DNA of 64,000 bases. Origin: Engraulis encrasicolus. Taxonomy: Eukaryota > Chordata > Actinopteri > Clupeiformes > Engraulidae. The notes beneath the pieces were generated by a model, which was not told the origin of the DNA, did not search any database, and worked only from the letters and a program-made list of their open reading frames with translations. Where the stretch lies: the NCBI RefSeq assembly GCF_034702125.1, contig NC_085869.1, positions 13,260,907 to 13,324,906 of the forward strand. The letters run 5' to 3'. The translations under genes were made by a program, and so were the position numbers. Shown piece after piece: positions 46,533 through 60,560 of the stretch; position 1 is the first letter of the stretch, and every line of letters begins with the position of its first letter.

Positions 46533-46540
46533 CAAAGAAG

Positions 46541-47313
46541 CCAATTGGAGGGAGATAACCTGCTCTGTCTGCCTCCAGGCACCCGTGGTAATTATAAGAC
46601 GCACGCACCGGCCTCACTACCAGCTGCACCCTCCACAACACGACCAGCTGCTTACTGAGAATGGCAAACAGGATGAACACCACGCCACACAGCACAGCCG
46701 AGCAGGAGCAGGGAGCGAAGTTTTAACCTTGCTAACTCTTGGTGCTACCGTATATCGTGCATTGAAGTCATCACCTGCAAATAACTTGCCTTTTGTCAAA
46801 ACTGTGCATGTTTAAGTAGGTTACATTTGTTATTATTTGTATTGGAAGGAATGTCTACAATAACACATTTTATACGACAAAGGTAGAGAGAGATCATATT
46901 TATGAAACCAGCATAGGTTGATTTTTATATAGAATGAGCGTTATCGTTATATCGTTAGTTTGTAGTGTCTGTAGTGGTCGTGTGGCAAGTCTTACATTCA
47001 CTGCATAGTGTGTGGAGAGGGACGGATCATAACTCCATTGGCCCCTGGGCCAGACAACAAGAAAGGTCCCCATCCATGGCTGTTGCTAGCCTGGGAACAC
47101 CCATACTGCCTTACGTTCTACATAATCGTTTCGATCTGAATCTCACTTGTGATTAGGTCTGGTGGTAACCAGGCAAGGCTGTTGCCAGTGTAGAAAACGA
47201 TTCAGGGTTTTAGGCCAGATGTGAGAGTCTATGTTGTTGGTTGTAGTCCTCTGAAAAAAAAAAAATATAGTTGTTAAAGGTGTGATTTTAACACAATATG
47301 AGGATGGAACTAC
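46541..47313. other. Gene-free stretch with an old repeat fragment
   Basis: 47088-47178 is related to the 37357-37690 repeat, with the shared text TCTCACTTGTGA and GGTAACCAGGCAA. No gene seen. Confidence 0.45.
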
Positions 47314-47317
47314 TATA

Positions 47318-47806
47318 CTGCCCTACAATATCAGAACGCAGTATCTTGAAAATGGTCGAAAATGGGTTTAGACTGGAAATTGGCTTTAAAATACCTTCTT
47401 TTTCTTGTGTTAAAATTTTTTGGTCCAACTTGCTCCCGTTTCGAAAAAAAACGATAAAAACTGATTATACTGCGCTTTTTGATTTTAGGAGGTTACGTCG
47501 TACTAGCCAAGAACGCAGTATAATGCGAATTATACTGCACTTCTCCATTGACACCGTGGTTTTGGTGTAGACAGTAATACCACAACAGAACGCAGTATAA
47601 TGATTTTTCAGCTAAAAAGTAATGAGAATGTTGTTTTTTTTGCTTTTTTTCTTGTGTGCATATATTTCCACCATAAAAAAGTATTATATGAAAGTGTCAA
47701 CACCACTTTACCTCCAACACAGTCGCGTGGCCAGAAAGGAAACTTTAAAGCCTTTTTTCTCAGTTTGCCATTTTGAATTATACTGCGTTCTGAAATTGTA
47801 GGGCAG
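47318..47806. mobile_element. Mariner-like MITE with repeated internal motifs
   Basis: The ends CTGCCCTACAATATCAGAAC and GTTCTGAAATTGTAGGGCAG are inverted repeats flanked by TATA on both sides, suiting a TA target site. The motif GAACGCAGTATAAT or a close variant recurs about six times inside, in both orientations (near 47335, 47465, 47512, 47530, 47588 and 47778). 489 bp, no transposase ORF. Confidence 0.75.
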
Positions 47807-47810
47807 TATA

Positions 47811-48361
47811 GAGGCGTGGGCTTCAGGCCCCCCTTGACTCTTGGGGCCCTGGCCCTGAGCCCGGTAGGCCTGTGCAGTGATCTGTACTTGTATTGTGTGT
47901 GGGCATAACTGTAAAGTGTTTGGTTGGATTTGACGTATTCCCCTCCAAAATAACTTTTCTTGGCCCCTTAAGTGACCCCGGTGAAAGCAAAGTGATGGAT
48001 GTAATGGCACTGACACTCGAGCAGTGAATTCGCAACGCTGGGGTGCCACCTAGGATGGCAAAAGAAGAATCTGCAGATAACAAGCATCCACAGGCAGGCG
48101 ACCTCAACGCTCCAGCATGTAAATCCATGTAAATGATCAGCAATTTGTCACTTGTTTCACTTTGTCCTGCCTTTCACCGTCAAGACCTTTGCTAAGACAG
48201 CCATTTTACATCATGCACTGTGTCCCACTTACCATACCCCAGGTGTAGCGCACAGTGCAGCGCAGCGCAGAGTCGCATGTGGAAAATAGGTGCACGCGTT
48301 GCGTCGCGCTCGCTCCGTACCCCTCCGCACTACAGAGCACCCCACTGTGCTGAGCATGTGC
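47811..48361. other. Gene-free stretch
   Basis: The start (GGCCCCCCTTGACTC) looks like transposon debris. Nothing else recognised. Confidence 0.4.
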
Positions 48362-48414
48362 AGAGGATAACGCAATCCTACCGGTTTGAGGATAACACAA
48401 TCCTACCGGTTTGA
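48362..48414. repeat. Short tandem duplication
   Basis: GAGGATAACGCAATCCTACC, then GGTTT, is repeated at once as GAGGATAACACAATCCTACC, then GGTTT. Two units of about 25 bp. Confidence 0.9.
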
Positions 48415-48470
48415 TGAAGTCGGTCATTTGCTCCAGCAGGTCACCTTTTGCTTCGATTTACTGCAAAGAG

Positions 48471-48677
<207 letters not shown>

Positions 48678-48848
48678 AAATTAGACTTCTTCATCTGAAT
48701 GGTATTTTCCCACAGATCCCTGCTGAAAACTCAGGTGTGTGCCGCGTGGGGAATATTGGGGTTTGGGGTTGGACGCTGTTTACCCAGATGCTGCTGCTGC
48801 TGAAGCGTTGCGCTCTGTTGGTGTGTGAGCACACGGTACACTGCATCA

Positions 48849-50759
<1,911 letters not shown>

Positions 50760-50774
50760 AAATACACAAAGCTG

Positions 50775-50939
50775 GCCCTGCCTTGGCTAACAGTAGGGCA
50801 CAGGGTTACTACGCCGGCAACGTGGGTTCGATTCCGGCCCAGGTCATTTGCCGATCCTTCCCCGTCTCTCTCTTTCCCACTCATTTCCTATCTCTCCTTC
50901 ACTGTCCTGTCAAAAATAAAGACAAAAAAAGCCCTTAAA
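50775..50939 (+). mobile_element. tRNA-derived SINE with a 15-bp target duplication
   Basis: The head GGCTAACAGTAGGGCACAGG has a weak A box, and GGTTCGATTCC at about 50825 is a perfect RNA polymerase III B box. The body GATCCTTCCCCGTCTC and the tail TGTCAAAAATAAAGAC then A-rich text follow. The duplication AAATACACAAAGCTG flanks it at 50760-50774 and 50940-50954, which proves insertion by target-primed reverse transcription. The other two family members are at 21105 and 28350. Confidence 0.9.
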
Positions 50940-50954
50940 AAATACACAAAGCTG

Positions 50955-51391
50955 ACCAATGTTAAGTAATACAAATGGCCGAATACAGCCCAGCTGGGGA
51001 CAAAAATGGAGTGCTTTGCTCAGACAGACCCCCAGGAAGTGCGGAGGTGTCAGAGGGAGGGATGATGCATGGCCGAGACCTTGCATGGTGGTGGAGCGGC
51101 GAGATCGGGGGGGAAATGACAGCTGCAAGAGACAGACAGGCTGAGAGATAAGTTGCTATGTCTCAGGAACGAGCTAGGCATTGAAAACCACTAAAGGATT
51201 AATTCTAACCCCCAAATGGGATTTCTATGGAAGCCAGCTGTGGTGTCGCTCGCCCCTCGGCCCTCGCTCGCTCATAAGATTGGCTGCTCAGCGGCAAACA
51301 AGGTTCAGGGATTCAGTCAGTCCAGACAGGACAGGTCCACAATGAAGGTCAAGTGAAAGGAGTCTTGCTTTTCTTCGAGCTCACAGGAGCC
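50955..51391. other. Gene-free stretch
   Basis: Nothing recognised. Confidence 0.4.
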
Positions 51392-51639
51392 CAGGGCTGG
51401 ACTGCCAATCGGGCATAGCGGGCATTTCCCGGTGGGCCCTGCACCCTCGTGGGCCTCTATTTTCAGAAATGTATAAAAATATATATATTTTTATTTTTTT
51501 ATTTTTTTACATTTCTGAAAATAGGGGCCCACGAGGGTGGGGGGCCCACCAGTGAGCCAGTTCTGCTTCGCAATTTATGAGGGGGCGGGGCTTTAATCCA
51601 AAAGCGCCCGGGCTCTATTTCTCCCCCAATCCATCCCTG
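51392..51639. mobile_element. hAT-like palindromic MITE, CAGGGCTGGACT family, copy D
   Basis: It begins CAGGGCTGGACTGCC and ends CAATCCATCCCTG. A perfect 8-bp duplication CAGGAGCC is at 51384-51391 and 51640-51647. CCTCTATTTTCAGAAATG and its inverse form a central hairpin around an AT-rich loop. Confidence 0.88.
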
Positions 51640-51647
51640 CAGGAGCC

Positions 51648-52439
51648 AGCCAGTCGCTCTCTCGTGTCCTGTGCTCACTTTCTTACAGCATGTAACACAG
51701 CAGCCGTTCTATTTACAAGTCGAGGCTTTTCTCTTCAAATCCACAACCAGCCAACCTCTTAAGCCAACAGCCTCACCTGAGTCAGAACCGAAAATCTCTC
51801 TGCTTAAAGAAACGGCACTCTGCATGATGCATTATTGATAAGAGACTGTGTAGTAGTAGGACTTGAGAACTAGGCTGATAAGTCGTCTTTGGTCTTTTGC
51901 GTTTGATGATCGTATCGCCGTCTCCGGCGGACGACGTGTCACCTGCAAAGCCTAAAAGCATGCATTCTATGTTTAGCGACCGTGGAGACTGTGGAGGGAT
52001 AATATCACCGCCCCTGTGGTGAGACACTAAATCATGTCGAAGAATCATTGACCTTTTTTTGCAAGCGATACGTATTGCTGATGGTGAATAAACTTCTCCT
52101 CGCCGCGCAGCTCGCTCTGCCCTGTTTGGGCCATGGCAGCGGCCCGTGTGTGTGTTTATCCACGTGTCACTTACCAATTGCGCTGGTGTTAAGCGCATGC
52201 ATTATTGATGCACACCCTATTAAAGCCTACTTGCACAGGGGATCCCTGAGGGACCCAGCTGGCAGGGAAATGAGCGATTTAAATGGACGTCTCTCATTAC
52301 GCCACCTATTGACCGCCTGTCGTCTGTGGCGGCCGCGTGACGGCTCACGGAGAAAGCGCATCCATCAGCGCCGGGGACGCGGAACAGGCAGGATTATGGC
52401 CCTGACCTTTTCCCCATCCGCCCGCCTGCCTGCCTCCGC
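51648..52439. other. Noncoding stretch, candidate conserved DNA
   Basis: No gene. The part at 52150-52350 is complex with CTTACCAATTGCGC, CATTATTGATGC and GCGATTTAAATGG. A conserved noncoding element is possible; inference only. Confidence 0.3.
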
Positions 52440-52800
52440 TCCGACCGAGGAGAGAGAGAGGAGAGAGGCGAGAGAGACAGCAACGGAGAGAAAGAAAGAG
52501 ACAGAGGAGAGAAAGCAACAGAGAGAAAGGAGGAGAGAGATTTGGTGGGGGACTGGGGGGGAGGAGGAGGAGACACAGCAACGTAGAGAAAGAAGGAGAG
52601 AGAGGAGAGACAGTAAAGATGGAGAGAGATTTGGGGGGGGGGACAGCAATGGATAGACAGAAGGAGAGAGATGAGGAGGAGGGGGGGAGGAGGAGAGGGA
52701 GAGACGGAGAGAAAGAAGGAGAGAGATGTGGTGGGGGGACTAGGATGGGGGGGGGCAGCAATGGAGAGAAAGAAGGAGAGAGATGTGGTGGTGGGGGAGT
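52440..52800 (+). repeat. Long polypurine (GA/GGA) tract
   Basis: About 360 bp on this strand are almost entirely A and G, with repeated GAGAGAAAGAAGGAGAGAGA-like units and G-runs. Arg/Glu-rich and Ser/Pro-rich frames are artefacts. Confidence 0.9.
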
Positions 52801-53091
52801 GGTGTGGTGGTGGTGGTGGTCTGCTAGCTGCAAGGTCTCGGCACTGGCGATGTGCTGAATCTCATTCCTGGGGTCCTGACGAATGGCTTGTGCCGGAAAT
52901 GTAGGACACACGCCTCCAACTTACTCTCTCTCTCCCTCTCTCTCCCTACCTCACCCACTCTTTCTTGCTCTTGCTCTCTTGCGCTATTTCTGTGCTCATG
53001 CTTTTCCTCTCAGTTTCCTCACCTAAAGTCAAAATGAAGGTGTTTCTTAAACTGAGTCAACCTCGTTTCCGAGTAGTTTCCACTCAGTTAA

Positions 53092-53245
53092 GTGTGTGTG
53101 AGTATGAGTGTGTGTGTGTGCGTGCGTGAGTGTGTCCAACTGTCCATGCATCCTTGCGTGCGAGAGTGTGTGTGTGTGCGGGTGTGCGTGCATACGTGTG
53201 TGCGTGCATGTGTGCGGGCGTGCATGCGTGCGTGCGTGTGTGTTT
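53092..53245. repeat. Degenerate GT / GTGC / GAGT repeat
   Basis: Imperfect GT and GTGC text, ending in a short GCGT run. Confidence 0.85.
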
Positions 53246-53604
53246 ATAAGCAGTCTTATCTTCTTAAGTTTCTTTAACAATGCCTCTAAGTCCCAGACAA
53301 ACTCTTGCAAATGCACTCTTCCAAATCGTCCCCTTTTGCTCCCCCTGCATGTCTCTTGTCCCTCAGATTGTCATGTTCTTGTGGTTTTTCTCTGTATGGC
53401 TCCGTCTAATTGCTCTCCGTCTGTCAGCCTAAGAGCATGCCCATGTCGGGTCGGGATGCACCCCAGAAGAACTTCCCCACATTCTTCCCTTAGTAACGTA
53501 CGTACGTCTCTGAGATATGCTGACTGAATAGGAGGAGTGGAGCATTTAAAAGCAGAGTGGAGAGGAGCGGTCTAGCCGGTGGCAGTGAGATATATTCGTC
53601 AGAG
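53246..53604. other. Gene-free stretch
   Basis: Nothing recognised. Confidence 0.4.
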
Positions 53605-53612
53605 CTAAACAC

Positions 53613-53879
53613 TAGGGCTGTAACAATACACTCAACTCACGATTCAGTTCGTATCACGATGTATGACCCACTGTTCGAAACACCCCCACGGTTTCTGAAA
53701 TGTATCTGCATTGAAGTTTGGAAACACTATCACATCAAATCATAAGGTTGTTTTCTGGACTAATGGGTAATAAAACTTTGAAAGGGCGTATCACGATACT
53801 GCCTCCTTCTATCACGATACAGTGTCGTGACTCTGACTATCACGATTTCTCGGTTCGATACAATATCGTTACATCCCTA
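53613..53879. mobile_element. hAT-like MITE, TAGGGCTGTAAC family
   Basis: The ends TAGGGCTGTAACAATAC and ATATCGTTACATCCCTA are inverted repeats. A perfect 8-bp duplication CTAAACAC is at 53605-53612 and 53880-53887. The interior repeats TATCACGAT, the familiar character of this widespread teleost family. 267 bp. Confidence 0.9.
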
Positions 53880-53887
53880 CTAAACAC

Positions 53888-55312
53888 TGCTCTTTCCCTC
53901 ACCTCCAGGGAGGACATGTCTCTGTCAGGGCTACAGCGGAGATCTCTGGGTGGGGGGGCGAGCGAGACAGCCAGTGTGACAACCCAAGAGACCAGAGTGA
54001 CACACAGCATGGAGTAGTTTGAGTTTTCATCTCTCTCCTCCGGTCTGAGGGGCTTGAAAGGAATCCATAATATTGTAATTTTCCTCCTGGCAGTCGATGC
54101 ATCCGAGACCATCCATGCCTCCCTCACCAAAAAAAAAGAAAAAGCAGAACAGAATAGTCAGGTTTTTTTGGTCATAGCCATCCGTGACTCTTCATCCAAT
54201 TAAAAATCTAACAAAAACATGGAGCCCCAGACAGGGCAGATGGGCAGATCATTGTGCTGTGTTATTTCCGTTGGTTGTTTAGCCTGGGGATTTGGTCTTT
54301 GTAAACATACACGCACAAAGTTGGGGATTTATACAGAGTGAGTGAGAAGAAGGCACACACAAAAAGCCATCAAATATACACCTCCCGTCCTCACCTCACA
54401 ACAAATGCCAGCATTTTAATTTGTCTTTCACACGGGAGGGCGCCCTTAGTCTGCGGGATATGATGAATTACAAACTTGGCACAGACCCATCACTGTCCCA
54501 CAAAGGCCACAGGGCGGGTTAACATGCAAGGTGAGGGACTACACAGTACACACAGCCATGCCATTTTTCTCTGGTACCTCCAAGGGTTATCTATTTAGCA
54601 CGGGAATACGCTCACATCCTCAAACGAAGTACCGTACGTTGATGAATCAGGGCCATCACAAAACTAATATAAATAGATTTTGGTCCCAGGAAAAGCATTA
54701 GGGATCTGTTGTCATTTTTGCAGAGGAGCAGGCAACAGCAATTAGTAGACAAAGGAACTCAGAGCTCAAAAAAAAGAAAAGAAAACGATTTTCAAGAAAT
54801 CTACTTTGCGTTTCATTTAAAAGAAAGTTGTAGTCTGACCCCTCTCAACTGTTATTTCCTAAGATGTGTTTTGAAAGAGTCATACTCAATAATACTATAG
54901 TGTATTATACGAGTATTATATGGGAGTATTATAGTACTCAATAATAATAGAGTAATACTCGATAGAATTGTTGTTGTTGAGTAGGAGAAATATAGTGTTA
55001 ACTGTGTCTCCTACTTTTGCCGGCTGGCTGTGTTGCCAAGTGAAGCCTGTCACTTCTGGCCACCGTGCGAGGGGAGCGGGGGGAGCAAGGCAAGGCAGCG
55101 TGGTACAGTGGGGAGCACGGCCCAGTGATTAAGAGGCAGAGTGCTCTCATTACCGCTGCATTTCCAAGGAGATACCGTACCGCACTACAGCAGCAGGCCG
55201 AGGCTCTAGTGTACCTCTGGAGACTCGACTGCCTCCCTCCACCCTCTAAAAGGAGCCTTGGCCAGCTAAGCAGAGCACGACTGGCTGCCCTGAGGGAAAC
55301 TACCGTACCGTC
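53888..55312. other. Gene-free stretch
   Basis: An imperfect ATAATACT repeat patch lies at about 54885-54965. No exon seen. Confidence 0.4.
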
Positions 55313-55705
55313 CAGGGCTGGCCCGGGAGAGAAATAGGGCCCGGGCACTTTTGGATTAACCCCTTAAGACGCGGCTTTATACATTTGTTGTTACCAGTAT
55401 GGTAATGACCAAGTCATGGTGCATTACTAAAGGGCCTATGCTGTGCCATAGTATTGTAGTGCTATGGTAGTTTCATTTCAATGACTATTACACCGTGCCA
55501 CTGGAGGTACGGCGCGCATTAAGGGGTTAAAAGGGCCCCTCATCATTAGCGGCACAGAACTGACTCACCGGTTGGCCCTGCACCCTCGTGGGCCCCTATT
55601 TTCAGGAATGTTTTTTTTTCATAAACATTTCTGAAAATAGGGGCCCACGAGGGTGCGGGGCCCACTGGGAAATGCCTGCTATGCCAGATGGCCAGCTCAG
55701 CCCTG
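55313..55705. mobile_element. hAT-like palindromic MITE, CAGGGCTGGACT family, copy E, with nested insertion
   Basis: It begins CAGGGCTGGCCCGGG and ends GCTCAGCCCTG. The flanking 8-mers GTACCGTC and CTACCGTC agree at seven of eight. The left half is interrupted at 55356-55530 by a TTAA-flanked MITE. Confidence 0.85.
55356..55530. mobile_element. TTAA-flanked MITE, CCCCTTAAGACGCG type, nested
   Basis: TTAA at 55356-55359 and 55527-55530. The ends are CCCCTTAAGACGCG and CGCGCATTAAGGGG. About 167 bp inside. Its relative is at 57073-57248. Confidence 0.8.
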
Positions 55706-55724
55706 CTACCGTCCCTCCACATGT

Positions 55725-56145
55725 TCTCACATTAGATTCCTCCCACCTCCCACATCCCACATCCCTCCCTCTCACTCTCTCCCTCCCTCCTCCATCCCTC
55801 CTCCATCCCTCATCCTCCCTCCCTCCCTTCATCCCTCCTCCTCCCTCCCTTCATCCGTGCCACCATTGTGATTTCCATCGCTACATGTCCTCTAACTCAG
55901 ACAGTGGATTCAGCCAGTGGAGATATCGTATGAAAGTGGCCTGTGTGTCTTCGGGGCCGGTCTATGCCAGAAATGCCCAGGCCATTTTTCCGTCCCAGGC
56001 CAGCCCTGCTCACATTAGATACCTCCCACATCCTTACCACCCCTCCCTCCCTCCCTCCCCTCCATCCTCCATCCCTCCTCCTCCCTCCCTTCAGCCGTGC
56101 CACCATTGTGATTTCCATCGCTATATGTCCTCTATCTCTTTATTC
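55725..56145. repeat. Tandem duplication with C/T-rich core
   Basis: 55725-55895 and 56008-56145 share CTCACATTAGAT, CCTCCCACAT, CCTCC-rich text, and GTGCCACCATTGTGATTTCC then ATCGCTA. A partial hAT-like fragment (GGGGCCGGTCTATGCC to CCAGGCCAGCCCTG, 55955-56009) lies between them. Confidence 0.85.
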
Positions 56146-56273
56146 CTTCCATCTTCTTCTCATTGTTTTCCTTCCATCCCCACTCTCCACTCTTTTCCAA
56201 AGCCCTAAAGTTTCTGCAGTAATGGTCTATCACGCATCTTATTTTTCTTTACCTTTTTTCACTCGTCTCAGCC

Positions 56274-56424
<151 letters not shown>

Positions 56425-57072
56425 GTTTGTGCGTGGGTGCATTGTTGGGTGCTGGCAGGGGGGGGAACCTGTTTTAAATTCAGACACTGAAATGCTGTCT
56501 TGGGCCTCCCTTCTTTGCTTGCTCATAGCCACATGTTGTCTTTGGCTCAGTGCAAGCTTTCAGAAAGACCCACAAAGCCAGCCAGTGCAGTAGCAGAGAC
56601 AGGTCTTTGAAGTAGTCATGCAATTGTATGGAATTGTATAGAGCAGTAAAGGTTACCCATGGGTCTGTTTGAACAGCATATAGGCTTGGACAGCATACTG
56701 GCCTCCTGTGTGTTTTGGACCAGAAGCTTGCACATGTCTAATTGGAAATCCTATCTTCACCACCAAGCTCTTTGCCTCGTCAACACTCCGTCCACAAATT
56801 TACCTTTAATGTTTTATACTGTATAGAATATGATATATGCAGTGCATTCACGATGATGTGGTACCTCTGAGGTTAATGCAAAGGTTTTGAAAAAAAAGGT
56901 GGGGGATTTACATAAGCTATATACAGTGCCTAGGAAATATGTAAACGCAACTTTGGAATCTCTTTAACATGATGCACATCAAGAAGTTAGTTCGACGCAC
57001 ATGATGGAAAAACTGTTACATCGCTCCAACTTTCTTCTCTTTCATTTCGACTTTTGTCGCACTTGTCGCAAG
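56425..57072. other. Gene-free stretch
   Basis: TACAGTGCCTAGGAAATATG at 56923 resembles a Tc1-like terminus but no partner end was found. Confidence 0.4.
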
Positions 57073-57248
57073 TTAACCCGTTAAGACACAGCGTTATAAA
57101 TTTGCTGTCACTACAATGGCAATGACCAAGTCATAATATATTACTAAAGGCCCGGTGTTATGTCATAGTATTGTAGTACTATGGTACTTAACTATTTAAA
57201 GGCTATTACAGCGTGCCACTTGAGGTACGGCATGCATTAAGGGGCTAC
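57073..57248. mobile_element. TTAA-type MITE, CCCCTTAAGACGCG family, older copy
   Basis: Starts at TTAA 57073 with CCCGTTAAGACACAGCG and ends GCATGCATTAAGGGG followed by CTAC, a decayed TTAA. The interior matches 55360-55526 (ATGGCAATGACCAAGTCAT). Confidence 0.75.
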
Positions 57249-57630
57249 CTCGCTTGGAATGTATGGCTTTGGTAGAAGATATATCGCTACAGAGGTGATT
57301 GAAATGTTTTTTTATAGAATAGCCATACAGGCACAGAAGCTATGACTGGACCTGGCTCGAGAGTTCCAACTTCAACACCTGGTGTTGCATCTCGTGCAGG
57401 ATATTTTTTCTTTCCTATGTTCTAATCACAAACTATGTGTTCTATTCCGCTAAAATGTTGGAAAATCAACTGTTGAGTCAGAAAAATGTACATCAACACG
57501 GTTGGTTGTGACATTGTTTTATTTCGCTAGAATCATCCTGTTGATGGAAAACCAAGTAACGCATATCATATTGCCAAAAAATAGTTAGCTTCAGAATGTG
57601 ATGGAAATAAGGGCACAATGTGGCCGTGTT

Positions 57631-57815
57631 TTAACCCCTTAGCGCAGAGTATGTGATAACTTTACTGTCACCAAAATTGTAATGTCTATGTCTTAATCTG
57701 TTACTTAAGGCTCTTGGTACTGTCACAACAATGTTGATATAATGTAGTTGAGTATTTTCAGCAAATAGTGCATAGGGCAGGCCCGCCGGCGACCTCATCT
57801 GCAGTCAGAGGCTAC
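57631..57815. mobile_element. TTAA-type repeat, CCCCTTAGCGCAGAG family, copy 1
   Basis: Starts TTAACCCCTTAGCGCAGAG. Shares TTTACTGTCACCAAAATTGT or TTACTGTCACC, TTGAGTATTTTCAGCAAATA and CAGAGGCTACATGTG with 60371-60560. The right terminus is not defined, so both may be truncated. Confidence 0.65.
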
Positions 57816-58193
57816 ATGTGCTTTGTTATGAGTCACAGAATGCTCAGTTTACTAATATGGTCTCCCAGATACCACTGGGCCGTGTCTTTAAAGGACAGAT
57901 GGGGACAGGGTTCTGTTTTATATTTTTGATTGATGTTTTCTTATTGCAGCTTCCTCTCGATCTGTTATTTTCGTGTTTATTTTTGCTTTATTCGTCATCA
58001 GGGGTTAGATAGGTGCTGAGCTCTCTCTAACCCTGGCTGCCTGTGTCTGATCTTCGGGACCGTAAGTGCCAGCAGCTCTCAGAGCTAGCCATCTGCCTGG
58101 CCTTCAGCTTGCTCCATGACAGTCTATTACACTGCAGCTGGTCAAGACATGCAGAGAGCAGTCATAAGAAAAGGGGACGATAGATGAGTTTGT

Positions 58194-58243
58194 GACAGAC
58201 AGACAGACAGACAGATGGGCACGACACACAGACAGACAGACAA
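58194..58243. repeat. (ACAG)n tetranucleotide repeat
   Basis: Two ACAG runs separated by ATGGGCACGACAC. Confidence 0.85.
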
Positions 58244-60370
58244 AGAGATCTGAGTGATTATGTGTAATACAGACATGAATAATTGGGGGATGGGGGGTGG
58301 GGGGATTAGGACCAGAGAAAGAAAGACAGACAGGCACAGTCGCGAGGGTGGCCAATTTATGCCCCCTCGTACCAACCACGAGAGTAACACAAAATGGCTG
58401 CTGTTGATCAGGCATGCAGAGTGTTGGTCAGGGGTGACGAGAGGTTCTGTGTCACAGCTGGCAGGGGGTGAAATTGGGTGCCCCCGCTGCTGTACCTGAA
58501 CCATTATCTCAATGCAGATTAGCAGAGCTATTTTCAGCCTCTGTAAACAGAACGTAAACACTGCATGTGTCTACGGTAGGTGTCTGTACTGCAAAGCAAT
58601 GGAATTTGTACTCGACTGTAGAGCAGGAGAAGGCTCCTCTTGTTGTAACAGATAACAACTCTTCAAAGAAAATTGGTACATTAATAAATAATAAGCTAAT
58701 GGTCAGAGGTGAAGCAGGTGGACACATATTCGAAAAGCACATGCCAGATTCTGTGAATCATCAACCACCGTGATGACAATTTGTTAACGCAAACCATTAC
58801 ATTAACCTGTGGATTTAACGTCAGTGTTAATGAACCACATTTGTTGAAGAGGCTGAACTGAAAAGGGAACAGGAACTTTGATCTCACCCATCAAAAATAT
58901 TTATAATCTACTTGGTTATTAGCCTAGCAGTTGCCAGTGCCCATATGAAGGAGTGTGATAACACCCTCTTCTCTAATTACATAGATCCTCTGCTGAAGGC
59001 AGGTGGGGAAGAGAGTAATAGAATGTCATCAGCTATGTCATCATGAGCTTGACATGATTTATGCTCATATTATTATTATCAAAAAATCTTTTTCACTGCA
59101 AGGACCATTTCCTTTCGGCTAATGACCATCCGGTTTTAAGGATTGGCCCATTTTAGAACAAAAAAGAGAGAGATTTTTGATTAATAATTCCAATTTTTCA
59201 TGAACTCCCAAAATGTAATCTTATTATTTGACACCTGAGCTGACTGTGCCTCATTTATTTTCCTAATCACCATAATAGGTTGTGGCATTGTTTCATTGCA
59301 AAGTCAAATACTGTAACTAACTGTCAGAAATCTCGGCTATTACCGGTAAATTGATTAGTGTTGTTAATGTGAAAAACAGACGTGCAGTCCCCAAATTGTC
59401 TTGTCAAACCTTTTGCCAATGTTTTGACAATCAACTTCAGTTGACGTTTCAAAGCTAGGGGCTTAGGCTGGCCAATATCACATACTCTACAGATGTGAGC
59501 TTAGCCATCATACTGTGTACAGTAGATGTTTTTTTTTGTGAGGAGGGGCAAGACACTGGCAGCAAACAACGTGAGCTAATTTTTTGACCGACAGTGGTTT
59601 CCAATAGTCAGAGGTTGAGTTGTGCACAGCTAGTTTTGCGCAGTCAGAAGAAAACAAACATTTAGAACCCAAAGCCACAACAATTCAGACCACTCATTCT
59701 GATGGCGCATGTACAGTGAAGGAACCTGACCACCCACCAAAGGCAGCTAGTGTTCTCACGTTAAATCCAAAGACTATATGTTCTCTATACCCTGTAGGTC
59801 GATGGTTAAAACCACCTAATTCAGAGTTGTCAAACTCAAATTCTCTGGAGACTAAAATAAAAATCTGGGTTGGAGCTGATGTTTTTAAAATGGGCTAAAG
59901 TTGTGCATGCACGCACCTACTTACAGGCAAATTTCACAAACACTCATGTACTCTATGGTAGCTTGTATGAGTGGGAGGAGATATTATATTGCCCTCAGCC
60001 CACTTACATTCCTATGACACACCACATTTCATGTTCAAATCATGTTGCTATGTTGCTATATATTAATGGTGTATGTGGGCCAACTGTAATACACATTTGA
60101 AATGATCTTGTGAGTTTGACGTTCCTGACCTAAAGTGCCGGAGTGGTTTTTTTTATTAGTTACCCATCACATGAGTAGTTGAAAATAACTAAATCTCCAG
60201 CTTAGCCAGACTGACTTGGTCACAAACTGTTGTACAGAAGAGTGTAAACAGAACAGCCACAAGGCTGTAGGCTGCTCAGAAGTTATCATACTTGACATGT
60301 CTTGACCAAGAAGGAGAGCGGACCATTGGATATTGTATTCTAAATGTAGGTGTAGGCTAAAAGAAAAAAG
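58244..60370. other. Gene-free stretch
   Basis: No exon, RNA gene or complete element recognised over about 2.1 kb. The stretch near 58920-59080 is complex and could be conserved noncoding DNA, but this is only an impression. Confidence 0.35.
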
Positions 60371-60560
60371 TTAACCCCTTTGCGCAGAGCCTATGTTATA
60401 ACCTTACTGTCACCAAAATTGTAATGGCTCAGTCTTAACCTGTTACTTGAGGTTCTCTGTACTGTCATAGCAATGTTGTTATGATGTAGTTGAGTATTTT
60501 CAGCAAATAGTGAATTGACCCACCGGCGACCCAATCTGCAGTAAGAGGCTACATGTGTAT
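60371..60560. mobile_element. TTAA-type repeat, CCCCTTAGCGCAGAG family, copy 2
   Basis: Starts TTAACCCCTTTGCGCAGAG. The interior is shared with 57631-57815. The right end is not clear. Confidence 0.65.

Noticed and set aside
52048..52911. 202- and 188-codon frames on both strands
   Set aside because: Driven by the polypurine tract (Arg/Glu-rich on one strand, Ser/Pro-rich on the other).
56923..57072. Second Tc1-like terminus (TACAGTGCCTAGG)
   Set aside because: Only one end-like word is present, with no inverted partner or transposase text.
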